A stretch of DNA of 64,000 nucleotides from positions 7,796,146-7,860,145 of the forward strand of contig JAPFBE010000002.1 in assembly GCA_034336665.1 (NCBI GenBank), read 5' to 3'. Numbering within the stretch: the first letter of the stretch is position 1; every line of letters starts with the position of its first letter. Source of the stretch: Luscinia megarhynchos (lineage: Eukaryota > Chordata > Aves > Passeriformes > Turdidae). Positions 1-13,210 of the stretch are shown here, one piece after another. The notes below the pieces were generated by a model. It was not told the origin of the DNA. It was given only the letters and a program-made list of their open reading frames with translations, and did not search any database. The translations under genes were made by a program, and so were the position numbers.

Positions 1-276
1 TTTAACTTCCAGCATTTCTCTAACAATGTCTAGATCGTAGTCCAAAAAATTTTAATGCATGAAGACTTATTTCATATCTCCACATTAATGCACAACAATA
101 TTTACTGTTTTTACCTATATAATTCAAACCCACTGAAATGGAATGTTAGCAGAGCCAAACTATAAGAATGTTATTAAAACTAATTTTCTCCCCCACCAAA
201 TTTTAAGACAGAAGAAAACAGGTGATTGCTCATCTCCATTAAAGTCACAATATGATTTTTGGAGTATTTCACTTAC
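1..276. other. Start of SLC12A7-like intron 2, no further feature
   Basis: This is the beginning of the intron that follows exon 2 of the minus-strand K-Cl cotransporter gene. The minus-strand donor GTAAGT is at 276-271. I see no exon 3 here, so the rest of the gene lies beyond the left edge. No repeat family is recognised. Confidence 0.7.
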
Positions 277-371
277 CTCAAAGAGAGCCATATTCTTTCC
301 TTCATACATGTTTCCTCTGCCCAATTCGGCATTGTTAATAAATGGACTACTTTCTCTGGCATTTCCATCCC
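277..371 (-). CDS. SLC12A7: K-Cl cotransporter KCC4-like, exon 2
   Basis: This 95-bp internal exon encodes 31 residues of the cytoplasmic N-terminus of a cation-chloride cotransporter. Visible motifs are [11 protein letters not shown], then INNAELG, then [13 protein letters not shown] proteins share the pattern GDGN-x-(R/K)-E-x-SPF followed by (D/G)KN-x-ALFE just before the first membrane region, and the wording is closest to KCC4 (SLC12A7). The acceptor is CACTAG ending at 372 and the donor is GTAAGT from 276. The exon starts with two bases that complete the Gly codon opened by exon 1, and it ends in phase 0. The family moves K+ and Cl- together out of cells across the plasma membrane. No frame disruption is seen. 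The paralogues KCC1-3 fit less well (KCC2 also has GDGN but a different exon 1). Confidence 0.9.
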
Positions 372-2847
372 CTAGTGCAAAAGTAACACAATTAAAAACA
401 AGAGAAAGATCGGTGGGGAGGGGGTAATATACCATAAAAGACAAAGGCGGGGCAAGTCTACATTATACCATAAAAGAAATAGTCAGAAGATTCTGGTTTA
501 AGAACACTGTAGGTGGCTGCAAACTCAGTTTTTATCTCAGACACATGGATGTTAAACATTTAAGGAAATTAACTTCAGCTTAAAAGTATAGTATAGTGTT
601 CCATCTCTTAACTAGAATTATTCTTTAACACATTTCTTTCTCCCCTACCCTTTCTAGATTCCCTAAAAACACTTGAAAACTGCACTTCACATAAACGTTT
701 TGGGTATAGAATAAAATAATCCCCCCAGCTAACCTTTTTATTACTTTACTGACTCTCTCAAAAAACCTCCAGTAGTTGAGGAAGGAATTTATGAAATACA
801 ATGCAAAAGGAATTATTTTGTAAAGGTTGTGGGGACTCTTCCATGACATGTTGTACTTAATCTATTCCTTATTGAAATATAAATTGCATTAGCCTGCAGC
901 TCTACTGAGCTGCTCTGGTACATCTCTCCAAAAATACAGCATTACTTTCACTGCCTTTCAGCCCACGAACTACAAAAACTATTACATGCTGATACTGTCA
1001 CAACACTGGCATTTCCACATAATCTCAAGACCTTGCCTGTGCCACTTTGCCTGTCTGCCCTTTTGCCCTTATATCCACAGATTACAGCAATAGCACCTAC
1101 ACAGTCTCTTCACTACAGAATTAAAGAACTGTTGGAGAACAAGTTGTATTCTTTTCCCCATCTCCTCTCTCTGCTTCCTACAGGACACTTATCCCTACAT
1201 GAAATCCCAGAAGAAAGCTCTGGCAAATGTGTACACTAGTCTCAGCACAGCATATTATCTTGGTTGTAAACCAGACAGATCTCAGTAGCTCAAATATAAG
1301 AGGGTCTATGGATTTTCCACCACTGATTTCCTATCACTCTCACACTATCACTATACTTGCTGACATAGAAACCACATAAGAGACACAAAAGATTACAATT
1401 TTCCTAAAAATTAGGGCTCTAAAATTAGTTCTTCAGTCCAGAGAAGAAATGGTGATGAATTCACACATCCAATATATCTCCTTCTATCCATATCCTCCAA
1501 CTTTCGTTTTTCTGTTTCTCTACAGTTCATATTTGGTCTCTCACTACTTCAAGTCCTACAGCCTGGTTAGGTGCCCCTCCTCCAACAAAGGTTAATGCAA
1601 GGCCAGCAGAAGGAGCACTGTGAACACAAAAGGATCTCCCTAATGAACCAACACCTTGGGATGTTTCACAGTATGTGGAATACTCTGGTTTCGAACCAGA
1701 TAATCTGAGAAATTGGCATTTATCCTTTAATGGGCTCCACTGTGCTTAGAGAAAGGTTCAGTTTAGCTTTTTCACAGACAACAAAAAGCAATTCTGTCCT
1801 GAAAAAAATACATCCTGCTTCTTCTTATCATTTTGCTCAACCATGTGAACACTAGGACTTCTTGCTTAAGACATTGCATTTTCTTTCTGAGATTTTTGAA
1901 CATGGTTTTTCTTTTAGCTCCATTCCTGAAATCATCCCATTATTTCTGCTGAAGCTTTTATAAACCATTAAAAGGTACATTCCCAAGTTAAAATAAAAAT
2001 AAGTTTGCTTGATTTCAGTCTTGCTGAGACCACACTTCTATCAACTTTCTCATCAACTGACAGTTGGTACCTGCAATTATTAACTAAATATTAATGCTTT
2101 TTTCAAGGTACTTCAAATCCCTTCAGAAAGGATTACTCTTCAAAAAATGAGCTGGGGAATTTCAATTATTGTTTTGCATTCATATAGAGTATAATGTCAC
2201 TGGAGTCACTCCTTCAGTGAGTATCATCAGACTAATCTAAACACCAAAAGGGTAGCAAAAAAAAATGTGAATCATTATTCATCATTCTGAGGTTAAAGAA
2301 TATCGTTTTGGCTGACCAGTTCTGGACACAAAAATTAGTATCTCAGCACTACATAGTAAGTATTTTAAATTGTAGGTAAGAGAATAGTGAAGCTGTCCTT
2401 TATATGTTTGCATTTCTAAACAAAGAGTTACTTGGCTTTGCTCCAAAAGGAAAAAGCTCAGAGCACAATGTCTCTAACAAACAAGTCTTGTTAAACGCAC
2501 CTAACAGGCTTCAAATAAAAAAATGCAGAACTTAGGATCGGAAGAACAGGAAACCTTTTTCAGTGCTTACAACCAATATTCTGCCTATTTCAAAGCTTTC
2601 TAACGATAGTCTTCAAAACAGTCTGGTAGTGACAGATTGCAATAAAGTCCTGTTTCTCTAATACAGCTCTCTTTTTGTATTTGTGTATGTTTGGCACAGC
2701 ATTCTGATAGTTAATGCTGATCATGTCAAATATTATTTTGGCTTCACCTGAAGAGAATCAATGCTTAAAAAGTGAACACAAAAGCAAACTGACAAGTACT
2801 CTGTCATCTGCAGTTTGCTGACTACTACGATTATCAAAAAATCATTA

Positions 2848-4020
2848 GAACCATAGAATCATAAAAGCATTAAAGTCAGAAAAGAGCCCTAAGATCAGAT
2901 CCAAACTTCGACTGAACACTACCATGCCAAATTAACATAGCACTATGTGCAACATCAAGGTCATTTCTTGAACACCCCCAGGGACAGTGGCTCGACCACC
3001 TCCCTGGGCAGTCCTTTCTAATGTTTAACCACATTTTCAGTAAAAAAATTCTACCTCATGTCCAACCTCAGCCTCCCCTGGTGCAGCTTGAGTCCATTTC
3101 TTCTAGCTGATTGCCAGTTGCCTGGGAGAAGAGGCCAACCCCCATCTTGCCACAACTATTCCAGCTAGTTACAGAGAGTGATAAGGCATCCCCAGAGCTT
3201 CCTTTCCTTTTCTTCAGGCTGAATGACCCCAGCTCCCTCAGCCACCTCTCATCAGACTTGTGCTCCAGACCCTTCACCAGTTTCATTGCCCTTCTCTGGA
3301 CACAGTCAGCAACTCAACATCCTTCTTGAAGAGAGGGGCCCAAAACTGAACACAAAACTCTACATATAGCCTTAACACTGCCAAGTACAGAGCAACAAAC
3401 ACTTTCTAGTCCTGCTGGCCACACTCTTTTCAGTAGAGGCCAGGATGCCTCTTGTCCACCTGGGCACACGACTGGCTCATATTCAAACAGCTGTTGACTT
3501 GCACCCCAAGGCCCTATTTTGATGAGCCACTTTCAAATCTCTCTTCTCCCAACCTGTAGAGTTGCATGGGGCTGTTGTGCATGACCGGGACCTTTGCCTT
3601 GTTGAACCTCATACCTGTACCACAGTGGCTAACCTCCAGTTGTCTGGAACCTCCCCAGTTTATCAGGACTAACAATAATGACAGAGAAGAGCTTGGCAAG
3701 TTGTTCTGCCAGCTCCCCCAGTACCCTCTGGTGTGTCCCATCCTGCCCCATACACCTGTGAATGCCCAAGTGGCTTAACAGATCACTGATTACTTTTTCT
3801 AGATGACAGGGGTCAGTTCTGCTCCCCATCTCTCTCTACCAGCTCTGGGGGCTGGCTGCCAAAGGATAAAGCTTCTTTCTGTTGAAGACTGAGGCAAAAA
3901 AGGCACCTCAGACTTCCTCATCCTTTGTTACAATGTTACTCTTCATATCCAATAAAGGATAGGTTTTCCTTGGTCCTCTTTTTGTTGCTAATATATTCAT
4001 AAAAATACCTGGAAAAACTT
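2848..4020 (-). mobile_element. CR1 LINE, 5'-truncated, minus strand
   Basis: A copy of about 1.17 kb of the avian CR1 non-LTR retrotransposon. Its 3' terminus is at the left, where ATAGAATCAT (2856-2865) is the reverse complement of the CR1 ATTCTATG tail. Read on the plus strand, stretches such as ACCTCCCTGGGCAGTCC and AAGGATAGGTTTTCCTTGG are recognisable CR1 3'-region text. The body is interrupted by many substitutions and has no intact reverse-transcriptase frame. The 60-75-codon open frames here are chance frames. It sits inside SLC12A7-like intron 1 in the same orientation as the gene. Confidence 0.9.
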
Positions 4021-4514
4021 TTGAGTTTTCATCACTGCTGTCAACAAAAAAAAAAAAAAAGAAATTTTTAAAACATCATCTTTTGAAGTATGCTTATTTA
4101 ATATGTTTAGATTTACAGTGAGCCTTATTAACATGTAAGACAAATTGACATGTATTATATCATTAATTAGAAGGAACTAGTTTCAGAATCTCAACACAGA
4201 GACAATATCTATGGTGAAATTAACCAAACAAACTATCTTTAGCTCATCCTTTCTTCAAAAGAAGATTCAATAGGAAAAAATGATTCATTAGAAAAACAGA
4301 ACTAAATAAAGGATTAACACTTCATAAATGCTGTAAATCTTGCCCCTCATGCATCACATGGACAATAGAAAAAGCTATTTCAATTATTTTCTACTGAGGT
4401 AAAATGGAACACAAAAGGATTAAATATTTCATTTCAATAGTAAGTCTCAAGCCACCTATGGTTTGTCTTAACCCTATCCCTTTGAATTCTATGAGGAAAC
4501 TTTAAGATAGTCAA

Positions 4515-4735
4515 ATAATAGAATCATGTAGGTGGGGAAAGAGCCATCGAGCCCAACCATTCAGCTAACGATGCCAAATTTACCACTAAACAACGTCCCT
4601 AAGCACCACACCTACACCTATTTTAAACACCACCAGGGGTGGTGACTCAGCCACTTCCTTGGACAGCCCATTCCAATGCCTGCCAAGTAAATCACCTTCT
4701 CCTTAGGTTTCTTTGAAATTGTGTCTGTTCAAACA
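4515..4735 (-). mobile_element. CR1 LINE 3' fragment, minus strand
   Basis: A short copy that starts with AATAGAATCATGTAGG and continues with phrases typical of the CR1 3' end: GAGCCCAACCATT, then a CCACTTCCTTGGACAGCCC-type segment. It has the same orientation as the larger CR1 500 bp to its left but has its own 3' terminus, so it is a separate insertion. Confidence 0.8.
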
Positions 4736-5861
4736 ATTCTCAAGTGTGAGCTGAGTGAAACATAAAATAAAAATTATAACTTCTGATGTAGTTTCAGACA
4801 TGCCTTTAAACTGCATTTCTTCTTGCAGTTGCTGCAACAGAAGCACTCCAAAAATTTATACTTCCTGTTGCTTGATTTCTGAAAGTAACTCAGTTTATGA
4901 GGATTTACAGGCAAAAATCTTAAATCTAGACTAGTATTTCATTTTGGACCACAAGAAAGACAGAATAACAAAAAAGAAAGCCATCTTTGGGTTTGTTTAT
5001 GCTATGTTTCATCTGTCTTCTGACACAAAAAAAATTTGCCTGTTGATGTCATATTCCATGCCACCCAACATGAGCCATCAAAGACTAAGTTTTAAAAATT
5101 ATATTTCGACCCTCATATCTATTTTAAAAATGATTATTAATCTGATACAGAATGTTCATAGAACCTACCACATTTCTGTGCTCACTGCTGGACCAGTAGA
5201 CAAACTAAAGTCATAACTAATGTATCCTTCCTAAAAGCTAGTGTGGTATTTGCTGTGTTGATGGGACATGCAAAAAGCATGATTTCTACAGATACTTGAG
5301 CACTGTGATGAGTGGTTACATCTGCATGGAAATTAGTTGCAACAGTGACATTTTCTTTTGTAAACAAGACATACAGCCGCAAGAAGAGAAGGTAAGAGAT
5401 ATGTCTCGAGGTAATATTCAGTGTGTTGATGCCTATCATCACAATCTGCACTTCCATACACTCCAGTCCCCCAAATGTCAATGCAGTGTAACCCACACAA
5501 ATAATCACAAACTATCCCAGGGCTGTGCTGGCCTTAAATTTTCTGGCAATGTCACCAGATGATTGCTTATTAACACTTCCACACACCAAACAAAACTTAG
5601 GTAAAAATTTTTGCATGTCAAAATTCAATGCTGGTCACAGAAGCAAAAGACAGCACAGTGTCCAAATTCATATTCTTCAGAAGTTTCAGAGTAGTAATCA
5701 TCACAAATACCAACAAATAGATTACTTTTAAGGTATGTTAACAATTAAAAATTTCTAAGCTGATCCAAGCTGGCCCAATTTATATAGTGCAAAACAGAGC
5801 CCAAGAGTATAGCTCAAACATGCAGACACCACCTTCGCCAAAGCGGTCACTCTCTTATTCA

Positions 5862-5906
5862 GGGGTTGGACCGGATGATCTCCAGAAGTCCCTTCAAACT
5901 GAACAA
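5862..5906 (+). mobile_element. CR1 3'-end remnant, plus strand
   Basis: The segment reading GTTGGACCGGATGATCTCCA followed by GAAGTCCCTTC is the well-known near-3' CR1 phrase in sense orientation. Only about 45 bp can be recognised, and the flanks have diverged. Confidence 0.7.
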
Positions 5907-8900
5907 TTTTGCAACTCCCCTCTCATGCTTATTACTCACCCATCTGCATCCCCATATCATACTGTTCCTCAGAGGAACTGAACTATTAATTATAAATGCC
6001 TATGTTGCCACTAGAGACAATCAGCATAGGAATAACGAATTACTCAGAGAAACAACTTCCTTAGCATTCATGACAATCACACTAAACTCCCACCTCTGCT
6101 TCTCTCCTCACCACTGAACCACAAGTAGTAGAGTATGACAAAAATATGTTACAGCTGTCTTGTTATAGAGAAAGCAGCAGAGAAAGGCTAGAGGTAGACA
6201 AGAAAACAACCATCTAAGAGATCCTAAATTTACACTATGATGTGTTCAAGAGATTAGGACAAAAATATTTGACTACCTAATCTGATTTCCCACCTTTCCG
6301 CAGGCTGCAGAATTTCATTTAAGCATTAAGCTCTATAACATTGAAAAAAATCATATTGAAATTTAAGCAGTGTATCTCTTGATGTTTTCAGAACAGAAAT
6401 AAGAAAAAAAACCTATTAATTTATCTAAAGATTAAGAGTTTTTTAATACTGAAAACATCTCAAATTGTTCCATATTTCTATTTAAATTTGGCTCTTTCAA
6501 ACTTCTAGTTATAACATCCTAGTAACTGCTTCCAAATTTAACCACTTACAGTATTTTCTCTTTGTGAAGATAATCATACTTATTCAAATAATCTCAACCT
6601 ATCTCTCTCATAAAAGTTAAGTTCCTAAAGCATTTTTCTAACTTTTAAATTATTTTTATGGAAACATTCTGTACAGGTTTTAAAGTTACACAAAACCAAA
6701 AAAATTCAAACTTTGAAAATCAAATACAGTCTTCTAACACCAGTCTCAGCAATGCTATTTACAGAAGTATAATCGTCACCTCTCTACTCCAAGGATCAGG
6801 CTAGCCCTCTTTACCACAGCATTAAGCCAAGCTCATGATATTCTATTCCAGTCTGACCCCTAAATCCTTCCCAGATTCATTGCTTCCTCACTGTCCCACA
6901 CTGTGCCTGCCATCATTATCCATATCCAAGTAATGCTCCTAATGCTGCTATTTACTTTTGTATTCAAACACGTTTTGTCCAAAGAAGCAAGCACCTTTTT
7001 CTCCTGACGTCCTGTAAGAGTTTAACATCTATGTAAAAAATAAAAGCAGATTGCTTTCATATGACAAAAGAATACAGGTGTTGTTCAAAGGAATAAGAAT
7101 TATATAAACTTTTGAACCACATGACCTCAAATAAAATAGCTCAGCTATGATAATGTCTAACTGTTCTCCGAACAAGTACATGTGCAAAACTAGAAAAGCT
7201 TTGATTCCCACTAAAAATTGCTAATTTTATATGCTGTCATCTAAAGCAGAACTGCAGTTGGAGAATAATCCTTCACAGAAAAGTCCTAACTCTTCATAGT
7301 TTGCAAAGGGCAATGCCTAATCACAGTCCATGTACCTTGAGGTAGGTTCTGGTTAGCCACATACAGGTGAAATGTATCAGTTTTTTAAAAAAACAGTGGT
7401 AACATTTTCGTTCAGATAGTATTAGGTCACATTAAGAACAAACCACTGCAAACTGAGAATATGAAAATGAGAGCCTGTTTGCACAAGAGACAGCAGATAT
7501 TTAATGCTAATGTAACAAAAGTTTTTAAGGTAAAAATACATAAAGTTCAAAAGTCAATAAAACTGATGTATATGAGTGTTGCATCCAAGAAAGCTGACTG
7601 TGGCAAAACCTGCAATTCTATCTTCTCTATCGTGGATATTTACTTCCTGTGTGTTCAAGTTTTTGATTGGCAGGCAACTAAAGAGAAGTCATAGAATCTT
7701 ATAAATTAAACGTTTTAACACTTCCAACCTAAATCCACATATTGAAGCACTATATAGTCAAGTTCTTAAAAGCCACTACCTTACCATAATGCAAATTATG
7801 AAAAAGGCATCAATAAACTTGTTTGAACCCACCTTGCCTCAATTTTTGTGCCACATTGGTTTAAGAACTCAGTGCAACCTAACTCAAAGTTTCATGTTAC
7901 TGGGTTCTTTTTAGTAATTAAATGTCTAAATATATTTACTACATCACAAATTTCTTGCAGAATTTTTAGTGATGATTACATAATCTATATGTTATCTTGA
8001 TACGCAGAACAAAGTGTATTTAAGTCCTTTGTAAATAAACCTCTTTACATAATGGACAATTCTAATATTACATCCATCACCTATGTTATCAACATTGCCA
8101 AGTTTTAGATTTTCTTTACTTAGGCTACTATTATAATCAAGCACATCTTACTTTTAATGAAAGCACTGCAAAAGCTCTTTATAAATTCTTTAAAATACGT
8201 CTCTAAGTACAAGAATCTCCTATTTCAGTAAGAAAAATATTAGAACCACAGTATTGTCTTTTAAAGAGACTCACTTGGATTTGGCCCGTTTTCTTCATAA
8301 TCTTGTTCTCTCATGATTAAAGAAAATTAAGTCGGTCTCCTCTGCTGATTCTTCAGGTATCAAGAATTGAAACAGGAAACCAACAGTTCCTTCCTCCCAG
8401 CTTAGTGTAAGACCTCAAATCCTGTTTCTTACTAGTATTGGATTAATCCTGAAACAAGTCGTTAAGGCTTCAGGCAGCATGAAGCACCCACATGACACAA
8501 ACTACATGACAGTCATGTTATGTAGAACTCTCATTTAGAACTCTCTAAAGAGAATTAAGCTGAAGGATTTTCATCAGCAATTAACACCCTGCTTAGCGAA
8601 ATGGGAAGGATCGAGTCACTGAAATAGCCCACATCTTCATCTAGTAAGTACTTTTAAAGTTTTATTTCTACCAAATAAATTCACTTTAAAATATCTCCAC
8701 TAAACAGATCAGTAGAGATTAGCAACACATAGTATTAACCTATTCCAAAGACGAATCTACTATTAAAAAACTATTTTAAGTACATATTTAAGTAAATACA
8801 TGTACCAAGTACATATTAGCAGACCTTAAGCAAGTCAGTTAGTTTTTAACCATTGATTTTACGTAGAAATAGCTTCTACTTAAGATGTAGCAATAAACAC

Positions 8901-11900
8901 TTTAAAATATAATTCTATAAATTTTGTAAGCTCTTTTTTTAAAAAAAAAATTTTAATTGTAAAGGTTTATTTTTAAGATTAGCAGCAGAATTTGTTCATT
9001 CTCTTTCAAATTAAATATGCCACTGTTTTCTAGTTTATGCATTAATATATTACACATTCTATACCAGTCTTAACTTCATACAAAGTGTTTCAATTTTGTT
9101 AAATGGATGTTAGTGATAGGAATAGACTAGCTCCTGGGATTAAATCTTTGAATAACATCCAAAATCTACTTTTCTCTGATCATAACATCTCTGCCACAAG
9201 CATGGTCAACTGTGGAAAGGCTGTAAAGGTTGAAGGGTCGACTGTAAATACACTAGACTTCTCAGTGAGATTAACCTATGCTCCTCCATTGCACATACAC
9301 ACCCCCTGTGCCGACTATTCCCTGGTTTTCCAATAAATAACATTTTACAGTAATTCCCAGCATCCATGCTTCATTAGTTATATGATGTCTTCTTCGTAAA
9401 TGATCACGTTTGTCATTATTATTCCTTGCATTTGAGGGTCCTCAATTTTAAAAAGATTTTGCAGGAGTTAGTTTTCACATTAGTTTCTAAATGAGAAACT
9501 CCTGTGGTGAGGTAAATAATACTACAGGATGCTAAAAATACTAGCTACACCTTGAAACACCTGATACACAGAGCTGCTAAGGAACAGAAAGCTGATCAAC
9601 TTTACAAAATTCTTACAGGTCTATCTAGACAGTCACTACAAATATGTGCGGAGAAAATAAACAAAATACCCAACACAAATCAAACAAAAAATTTCCTATA
9701 AAACTTCATACCTTGCTGCCTACAGACTCGTATTTCCTTCTCTTCTTTCAACCATTTACTATCCCCTGACTACCCTTTCTTTGTAGTATATTATAAACAC
9801 ATTAAAAGGCACATCTGCTTTCTGCTACTTTGTGACTATTTGAGTCAGCAGGCTGCACCCTTAACTACGCTGTTCACTTGAAGTGTTAAGTTTCCGTTCA
9901 GCCCCTTCTGAAGTACTGCTGTGACTAGTGCTGCAGTCCAGCCCCACAGCCACTCACAAATGTCTATATCAAAGTATCATATAGTCAGAAAACACGAAGC
10001 TGTGGAATTTCAGATTATTATGAAGGAGTGCAGATCATAGAGTAAGAACACCATAGGTTACTCCTTTACCACAAAGGTGACCATCAGGCAAGAATGCGTG
10101 AAAGGGGATAAATGCACAAAATTGTGCACTAATTGATAAGTGCCTTGCTAATAAGAATCAAAACTACTTTATTGTTGATCTAATGACTAGACAGCATACA
10201 GCTAATTCCCTCAAAAAAATTAGCATTGAGTTTGATGGGACAGGTTTGTCAGGTTTTTGTGTGTTGGGCAGGTTGGAGTTTTTTTAAAAAAAGGTAATAG
10301 TGCAGTCAAGGAAAAACTACTTGGTTTTTAAGACAGACAATTCAATCAAAACTGCCAACATGCTAGATTTCTAAATAACTGGAATGAAATAGCATGATGA
10401 GCTATAAAGGCTAAGGCTAAGTCAAATAGGAAGTTCCCATTCTCCTCTTTTTTGTTTTCATTTCTGCTCTCAGCCTTGCCCACCTCTCATATTGACACAA
10501 CCCTAGTCATTCTCACTTTTTGTGACACTCCCCTCAACTCAAAAACATGGAAAGCATGCTTTTTACCTCTGCAGCAGTTTAGTTTACTCAGTTTAGCATG
10601 CTGAACCAGGCCAGTGAAGTGTCTGATGATCAAGTGCAGGAAAAAGGAAATAAACCAAATGACGCAGAGGAGGACAAGGAAAGAAATCATTTACTTCTTA
10701 ACCTTCTTCTCAAGGCTGGAGCAGTGAGAAGGGCAAGAGGGGTCCTTCTCTGAGCAGCAGGCTTTTAGATGGGCTTAACTACAGCAGCTTTTAGCTGTAG
10801 GAACATTTCAGAATTCTTTAGTTTTCAGAAGAATAACTCGAGAACAATTATTTGATTACACAGCACTAACTTAACCGTTCCATATGATACCCAAAGCAAC
10901 AGTAAGAAGTGCATCTTTCACTCCCAAAACTCTCTGTCAGAGGGTAGCATTTAATCTCTTCACAAAGTCAGAGCTCTTTGCCTAGAATTTATGTACAAAT
11001 CAATGTCTTCCCTTTTCAATGTTTTCCTCTCTACTTGCAATGTTACAGGCACACAGGAAGAGTCATACATAAATTATTTAAACATATCTTGCAACCGTAA
11101 CCACAAGTTCCCAAAACACTACCTAATCACACCAATAATTTTATTTTTTTTTAAATCTCTGGCCTTTAGGGTCATGATAAACCACTCTATCCATTCTTCC
11201 TCTCACCTTCCCAGGATTTAAAAAGGTTCCAAGCTTTTCAGATGCTTCATATATACATACAGTCTAACAAATCCTGTCTAACTATGTCTGTATCTACATC
11301 CAGTATTTTGAGATGCCATCTGAGTAAACACCATACACCATGTCTCTCTGACTAGCTCTTCTACTACCACAAGAAAATTTGTCTAGGTTAATGCTGTACT
11401 ACTAGTCATTCATCAAGTACAAGAAACAAACTGCTGCCACAGCTTATATTGTTTTGGTTTTTCTATTGCATTTAGTTTGGAAAAAGAAGAGGCACTTACT
11501 AGTAACTACTAGTTACTAGAACACATACTCATCATTTGCATATACTGAGGGAAAGGCAACTACACGCAGTATATATATTTTTATGGGTAAACAAGGTTTA
11601 AGAATAAAAAGCTTTGAAAGAAATAACCCAACTTTGTCAACTTAGTGTTTTATTATATTAGCTTCCTAAAATAATGTAAATATATTAAGTTTGTCAAATA
11701 TCTGTTTTTATCTCTACATCCACATCCCAAAGAATTAGCCTTATTTATCTGTCATCAGTACTACAAAAATAAGATGCCTTTTACAACCCCCCATCTATTC
11801 ACCTGTTATCATCTAACAAAGTTAATCCCCCCACCTACGCCTTTACAGAAGTATCGGTTGTAACAGAGCATCCAAAATAAAGTGCAAGACGTGAACTAGT

Positions 11901-12399
11901 TCTCGTAGTGCTAGCAGTGATTCACACACCATACTTGGTATTGCTGCTGCAACACGCTTTGGAAAAAGGAAGTGTTAAGAACCACAAGAATTAATGCTTT
12001 CCGAGCAGCGCCTTGTCATCCAAGTGAAAAATCACTCATTTCCCCAGCAAGGCGGGTGGAGAAACAGCAGCAGCCCCGCAGAGGGGCTGTCCCGAGCAGA
12101 CCCTCACTCGCGATGCCCGAGCTCCACCTCCGGCTCCGTCCTGCTCCCGCAGGAGGCTTCAGGAGCGAGGCCTAGCGGGAAGCAAGGCTCCCAGCGCCAC
12201 CGCATCCCGTAGCGAACACCTCCTCAACCCTAGACACTGTATCTGATGGAAAAGCACATGGCTGGACAAACACCTGGGGCAAGCCAGGTGAAACTGCGCT
12301 CTTCTCCACAGCCTGGATCTTTCCTCTCAGCCCTCCCTCCAGCGGGCTCCAAGAGCAGCTAGCTTTGAAGCGAGCCTAGTGGTGGGCTGGATCTGACCC

Positions 12400-13210
12400 C
12401 AGAGGTGTCTCCCAGCTCAAGCGGCAGCCCGTGGGTGTTCTCCCGGCCTGCTGCCGCGCCGTGGGCGGCGCCGCTCCGGTGCCGGCGGGAGGCGGACTGC
12501 GCGCCCGGCCGCGGGCTGCTCCGCTCCCCGGCTGGAGCCGCCCAGGAGAACTTCCTCCTTCGGGCCGGCGGCGCTGACTAATGGAAACAAAGAGAAACAA
12601 GCTCTCAGCCACCCCGGGCGCCAGACTTTCGCCCTTTCCCGAAGCGCGCCTCGCCACCTGGGCAGGTAGCCCCGGCACCGCTGGCCGCACAGCGGCGATG
12701 CGGCCCCTCCGCGGTGTTCGGGGCTCGCCCCGGGCGGCAGACCCGCTCCTCCGCACGCACGGAGCCCGCGCTCTCTGCGCGCCCTGACCCCCGACGCTGC
12801 CCCGCTCTCTCACCGGCGCCCCGCTCCCTCTCGTCGCCTTCATCCTCCTCCTCGTCTCGCTGCTGCCCATCCCTCTGCCGGCCCTCGCCCTGCGCCTCCA
12901 CCGGCACCACGGTGAAGCTGGTCGGCATGGTGCAGGCGGCCCCGGGCCCGCTGGCGCCTCCCTCCTCCGCGGGCAGCGGGCAGGGTGAGCGGGCGCTGCC
13001 GCCTCCCTCACGTGAGAGCCATTTCCTCACGCGGCGGGGGGGCGGCCCGCGCCACCTCCCCTCACGGCGCCGCCGGGCAGCGACGGCCCCGGGGCAGCCC
13101 TCGGCCCAGACCCGGCCCGGCGGCTGTGCCCGCGGCGCTGAGACCGCCCGGCGGCTGTCCTCTGAGCCAGACAGAAACTGCCCTCCGGAGGAAATCACAG
13201 CGGGCTGTAG
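12400..13210 (-). promoter_or_regulatory. SLC12A7: CpG island and promoter of the SLC12A7-like gene
   Basis: A sharp switch from AT-rich DNA to very CG-dense DNA surrounds exon 1. An E-box CACGTG is at 13009-13014, about 80 bp upstream of the ATG, and G/C boxes lie near 13036-13050. No TATA box is evident, as usual for CpG-island promoters. The transcription start is probably between 12930 and 13200, but I cannot place it exactly. Long open frames on both strands here follow from high GC content (few stop codons) and are not evidence of genes. Confidence 0.8.
12814..12928 (-). CDS. SLC12A7: K-Cl cotransporter KCC4-like, exon 1 with start codon
   Basis: The first coding exon begins with ATG at 12928-12926 and reads MPTSFTVVPVEA. 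This is nearly the KCC4 N-terminus (MPTNFTVVPVEA in mammals as I recall it). It is followed by a variable acidic, low-complexity tail rich in Glu, Asp, Arg and Gln. Thirty-eight codons plus one base end at the donor GTGAGA (12813-12808). Phase 1 fits exon 2 exactly, giving a Gly codon across the junction. I chose this start by homology. The frame stays open upstream to another in-frame ATG at 13198, but that extension is GC-rich and unlike KCCs. The F-x-V core near the N-terminus resembles the SPAK/OSR1 kinase docking motif of this family. Cytoplasmic location is inferred from the family. Confidence 0.9.

Larger units (their letters stand above)
372..12813 (-). other. SLC12A7: SLC12A7-like intron 1 (12.4 kb)
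   Basis: This intron lies between the phase-1 donor GTGAGA at 12813 and the acceptor at 373-372. It is AT-rich and contains CR1 fragments at about 2.85-4.02, 4.52-4.73 and 5.86-5.91 kb. It also has low-complexity runs: poly-A near 4044-4059 and a T8/A10 run near 8933-8950. I recognise no other exon, RNA gene or repeat family in 6-12.3 kb. Short open frames there show no family resemblance. Confidence 0.75.

Noticed and set aside
277..12928. KCC1, KCC2 or KCC3 (SLC12A4/5/6) as identity of the left gene
   Set aside because: The first exon MPTSFTVVPVEA fits KCC4. KCC1 and KCC3 start MPHFTV, and KCC2 starts differently.
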